DNA from: Pseudobdellovibrio sp. | Lineage (GTDB): Bacteria; Bdellovibrionota; Bdellovibrionia; Bdellovibrionales; Bdellovibrionaceae | Direction of reading: 5' to 3' | Assembly: GCA_025449725.1 (NCBI GenBank) | Contig: JANWIU010000186.1 | Location: forward strand, 1 to 14,897 | Length of the DNA: 14,897 nucleotides | Shown here: piece by piece, positions 12,374-14,897 of the stretch | How positions within the stretch are numbered: the stretch's first letter is position 1 | Layout: each line of letters begins with the position of its first letter | Made by a program: the position numbers and the translations under genes | The notes under the pieces: model-generated | Seen by the model: only the letters and a program-made list of their open reading frames with translations | Databases searched by the model: none | Told to the model about the DNA's origin: nothing

Positions 12374-12961
12374 ATGAGTAAAATAATTTTAATAGCCGCG
12401 CTTATGATATCGTTGGCTGCAAAGGCCCAATCTGGGACTTCCATGACGACTGCGGTTTCAAGCACCGGCACAACAGGTACAGTTTCTACGCAAACAGGTA
12501 CCGCTGCCGACTCAACACTGACAACTGACGGGCAAATCGCAAAAGTTCTTTTGACAGTAAACGAAGGCGAAATGGATGCGGCGGAGATCGCCCTGAAGAA
12601 AGCTAAAAATAAAGAGGTCAGGGAATTCGCAAAAATGATGGTTAAACATCATCGAGAAAATAAAAAGCAAACCAGAGCCCTTACGAAACTTACGGATCGC
12701 GATACATCGGCGTTAAGTAAATCACTGAAGCAAGAGGCAAAGGATGCGAATAAAAATCTTAAAAAGGAATCGCGAGATTCATTTGATACTGCCTATTTGC
12801 AGCTACAATTTTATGCGCACCAAAAAGCTCTTAATCTGCTGGACGCAAACTTAATTCCGAATGCAAAGACGGAAGCTATGCGTTCTCACTTAGTGAAAAC
12901 CCGTGAGACGGTGTCCAACCATTTAACTGAAGCTCAAAATTTAAAAACTAAAATTGAATAG
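12374..12961 (+). CDS. Exported DUF4142 family protein
   Basis: A 195-aa protein with a signal peptide (cleavage likely after Ala-Lys-Ala, residue 18), a Ser/Thr/Gly-rich linker (19-50), and a ferritin-like helical DUF4142 domain (about 52-193). The domain shows the family pattern IAKVLLTVNEGEMDAAEIALKKAKNKEVREFAKMMVKHHRENKKQT and ends SHLVKTRETVSNHLTEA. The paired His (91-92) follows the family pattern. The mature protein is expected in the periplasm; the role is unproven but often linked to stress or metals. AAGGAG at nine bases before the ATG marks the start. Only eight bases separate its stop from the Cys-rich copper protein, so the two are very likely one operon. Confidence 0.92.
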   Translation: MSKIILIAALMISLAAKAQSGTSMTTAVSSTGTTGTVSTQTGTAADSTLTTDGQIAKVLLTVNEGEMDAAEIALKKAKNKEVREFAKMMVKHHRENKKQTRALTKLTDRDTSALSKSLKQEAKDANKNLKKESRDSFDTAYLQLQFYAHQKALNLLDANLIPNAKTEAMRSHLVKTRETVSNHLTEAQNLKTKIE

Positions 12962-12969
12962 GATGTAAT

Positions 12970-13356
12970 ATGCAAACTTACAATCAGAAGAGTTTCGATA
13001 AATCAAGTTTTATGGCCTCATCATCATCTTTGATGGAAGTCTGTATTCAAAACTGTCTTGATTGTTACCAAAGCTGTACCCAGTTGGCCGCTCACTGTAT
13101 TCGCAAAGGCGGAACGATGGCGGCGCCATTTCATTTGGCTGCGCTGGGCGATTGTGCGAGCGCCTGTCAGACCTCGGCGGATTTTTTAATTCGAAGATCA
13201 GAATATTATTATGCAGTTTGCGAAATTTGCGCAGAAATTTGCAATGCTTGCGCTGCAGACTGCGACACAATGGCAGATGATGACCTAGCCAGGAAATGTG
13301 CGGACTTTTGCAGGAAGGCTGCCGGCAGCTGTATAGAAATGGCTCGACATCACTAA
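12970..13356 (+). CDS. Cys-rich four-helix-bundle copper-binding protein (DUF326, Csp-like)
   Basis: A 128-aa protein with 15 Cys, most spaced CxxxC or CxxC (25/29/32/36, 62/66, 84/87/91/94/98, 110/114/121), so that they line one side of helices. This is the pattern of copper storage proteins of the Csp family and DUF326. Such proteins hold many Cu(I) ions in the core of a four-helix bundle. There is no signal peptide, so it would be cytosolic and Csp3-like. AGGA lies about eight bases before the ATG. It is coupled to the exported DUF4142 gene upstream, which hints at a joint metal or oxidative-stress role on both sides of the inner membrane. A CCGGAATTTCCGG hairpin without a T-tail follows the stop. 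Confidence 0.92.
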   Translation: MQTYNQKSFDKSSFMASSSSLMEVCIQNCLDCYQSCTQLAAHCIRKGGTMAAPFHLAALGDCASACQTSADFLIRRSEYYYAVCEICAEICNACAADCDTMADDDLARKCADFCRKAAGSCIEMARHH

Positions 13357-13439
13357 GCCGGAATTTCCGGGTGGCCCGAAGACAGGTTTCAAGTTATGAT
13401 GAATCTGGCTTCCGCATGTAAGCGCCGCCGGGGGAATGT

Positions 13440-13817
13440 TTGGCTGTTTCAGTTGTTTCTGATTTTACAAAAAAAGTTTTAGTTCAGATAAAAAATATTC
13501 CGCGCGGTAAGGTTGCTACTTACAAACAAATCGCGGAATTGGCCGGTAAGCCTCAAGGTTCACGAGGAGTATCATGGATACTTCACTCTTGTTCCACATT
13601 ATATAAACTGCCTTGGCACCGTGTTTTAAACTCTAAAGGAAAAATTTCTTTCGACCGCGCATCTCATAATTATAAAAAACAAAAGCGCCTTCTTGAAACT
13701 GAAGGGATTACCTTTTCTATCGGTGATCAGTTGAATATGAAAAAATACCAGTGGAAGAAGCGGGTGCGCTTAAAAAAGGCATCAAATTCGCGGCCCCGAA
13801 TTTTCACTAAAGCGTAA
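13440..13817 (+). CDS. Alkyltransferase-like (ATL) protein of the MGMT family
   Basis: A 125-aa protein with the MGMT C-terminal DNA-binding domain: FTKKVLVQIKNIPRGKVATYKQIAELAGKPQGSRGVSWILHS and then LPWHRVLNSKGKIS. The active-site motif, PCHR in true methyltransferases, is PWHR here (Trp59), so it cannot accept alkyl groups. ATL proteins with this change bind O6-alkylguanine and flag it for nucleotide excision repair. The start is a TTG at 13440, supported by GGGGG about five bases upstream; the nearby ATG at 13436 is out of frame. A Lys/Arg-rich tail of about 20 residues extends beyond the usual domain end. It is on the same strand as the copper gene, 83 bases on, so shared transcription is possible but not shown. 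Confidence 0.88.
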   Translation: MAVSVVSDFTKKVLVQIKNIPRGKVATYKQIAELAGKPQGSRGVSWILHSCSTLYKLPWHRVLNSKGKISFDRASHNYKKQKRLLETEGITFSIGDQLNMKKYQWKKRVRLKKASNSRPRIFTKA

Positions 13818-13967
13818 GCATTACAGTGATTTGTGTTTAGTTCGCAGCGCAATAAGTTTGCAGTGGGCATTACTTTTTCTAAGTTATTTTAAGAAAACTT
13901 AATCCTCGGACTACACGGTCTGATTGCAATACATTTTAGACCTCCTTGTGTTATACCAACGTGCATT

Positions 13968-14897
13968 ATGTTAATGGAATCCCGCTTCGATCCTTTGTTG
14001 GTCGTTATTTCTGTTTTGGTCGCGATCTTTGCGTCCTACGTTGCTTTGAATTTAGCAAGTAGCATGTCGCAAACAAGGGGACGGCTTCATCAGTCTCTTT
14101 GGCTTGTGACCGGTGCCATCGCGATGGGTTTTGGTATTTGGAGCATGCATTTTATCGGAATGTTGGCTTTTGAAATGCCGGGCATGACGATGGCCTATGA
14201 TTTACCTCTGATGGCACTTTCTGTAATCGTTGCGATAGTCGCTTCTGCAGTGGCATTTTTTATTGTTAGTCGCGAACATGTCCCGATCGGTTCTCTCACG
14301 TCGGGTGGCGTGGCCATGGCCGCTGCTATTACAGGTATGCACTACATTGGAATGTATTCGATGAGGGTGAATGCGGTTATTCATTGGAATTTATTTTTAG
14401 TAACATTATCCATCGCTATTGCTCTCGTAGCCTCTTTTGCGGCGCTGTTTATTCTGACTCGTTTTAGATCCCATAGCGAACGGCAGATTGAGATCTTCTT
14501 TGCCGCTGTTGCCATGGGATTCGCGGTATCAGGAATGCATTATACAGGAATGTATGCGGCTTCTTTTAGACATACCGGTATTACTGAAAATGGCGGTTCA
14601 AACGTTTTAGTGTCGTCAGGTCTTATTATAGCAGTCGTTTCGGCAACAATGTTGGTTCTTGGGCTGGCACTTATCAGTTCGATGGCGCAAAAGATGATGA
14701 ACCAGCGAATGATTACCGCCAATCAGACGCTTATCACCAGCGAAGAAAAATTCCGGCTATTGGTTGATGCTGTAAAAGATTATGCGATCTTCATGTTAAA
14801 TCCTGACGGGCTGATTACAACCTGGAATGTCGGTGCACAACGGATTACGGGCTATAGCCAGGACGAAGTTATCGGTAGACATGTCTCGATGTTTTAT
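13968..14897 (+). CDS. MHYT-PAS membrane sensor protein (3' end beyond window)
   Basis: The open frame runs from an ATG at 13968 (or 13974) to the window edge, at least 310 residues. It encodes a seven-helix MHYT sensor with three copies of the signature: MHFIGM, MHYIGM and MHYTGM. A PAS domain follows (EEKFRLLVDAVKDYAIFMLNPDGLITTWNVGAQRITGY..EVIG) and is cut by the edge. MHYT domains are proposed to bind copper through the Met/His pairs and sense a diatomic gas such as O2, CO or NO. The output domain is missing; a histidine kinase or a GGDEF/EAL module would be usual. No ribosome binding site is visible before either ATG. The 150-bp gap before it (13818-13967) shows only a weak TAAGTT/AACTTA stem. 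Confidence 0.88.
   Translation, partial: MLMESRFDPLLVVISVLVAIFASYVALNLASSMSQTRGRLHQSLWLVTGAIAMGFGIWSMHFIGMLAFEMPGMTMAYDLPLMALSVIVAIVASAVAFFIVSREHVPIGSLTSGGVAMAAAITGMHYIGMYSMRVNAVIHWNLFLVTLSIAIALVASFAALFILTRFRSHSERQIEIFFAAVAMGFAVSGMHYTGMYAASFRHTGITENGGSNVLVSSGLIIAVVSATMLVLGLALISSMAQKMMNQRMITANQTLITSEEKFRLLVDAVKDYAIFMLNPDGLITTWNVGAQRITGYSQDEVIGRHVSMFY

Overview
The window looks like a piece of chromosome from a moderate-GC Gram-negative bacterium, most plausibly Bdellovibrionota or a related former deltaproteobacterial group. This is an inference: the gene families (a transposase of a type common in those genomes, DUF4142, a Csp-like copper protein, an MBL-fold exonuclease) and the base composition fit, but no marker gene is present. 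There is no rRNA, tRNA, CRISPR array or complete insertion sequence. 22 protein-coding genes are supported, one of them running off the right edge.

Left region (1-2940). Genes here are sparse: a secreted orphan (minus), an NTF2-like protein and a SAM methyltransferase (plus), and a REP-associated tyrosine transposase (RAYT). The DNA between them is dense with short hairpins. Four of these (A, D, E, F) share one architecture: an outer stem, a TCA versus TA(T) asymmetric internal loop, an inner stem and a 3-nt loop. Stem sequences differ between copies while pairing is almost fully kept. A fifth, degenerate copy (G) sits next to F. With the RAYT this resembles a REP/RAYT system. A TCARGY hexamer array, a GGGCACCGCCC palindrome family and a large inverted repeat at a convergent junction are also present.

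Middle region (2919-9047, all minus). An ArsR-type repressor is followed, with overlap, by a protein of two tandem AHSA1/SRPBCC domains. Upstream of the repressor lie a sigma70-like promoter and two abutting 16-bp operator palindromes, so autorepression is likely. After a gap that contains a candidate small RNA with its own plus-strand terminator comes a tightly overlapping three-gene operon: an MBL/beta-CASP DNA exonuclease, a PD-(D/E)XK nuclease fused to an XPD/DinG-type iron-sulfur helicase, and a DUF4287-AHSA1 protein. The first two look like a DNA-repair pair. A YjdM/PhnA zinc-ribbon protein lies upstream.

Right region (9157-14897). A secreted protein of unknown function is followed by a small membrane protein (plus), a thiamine-binding DUF77 protein with a CBS-pair protein (minus operon), and then a plus-strand series: DUF6766 membrane protein, exported DUF4142 protein, cytosolic Cys-rich four-helix copper-binding protein, an alkyltransferase-like protein (Trp in place of the catalytic Cys), and the start of an MHYT-PAS sensor. 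The series suggests a stress, metal and DNA-damage cluster.
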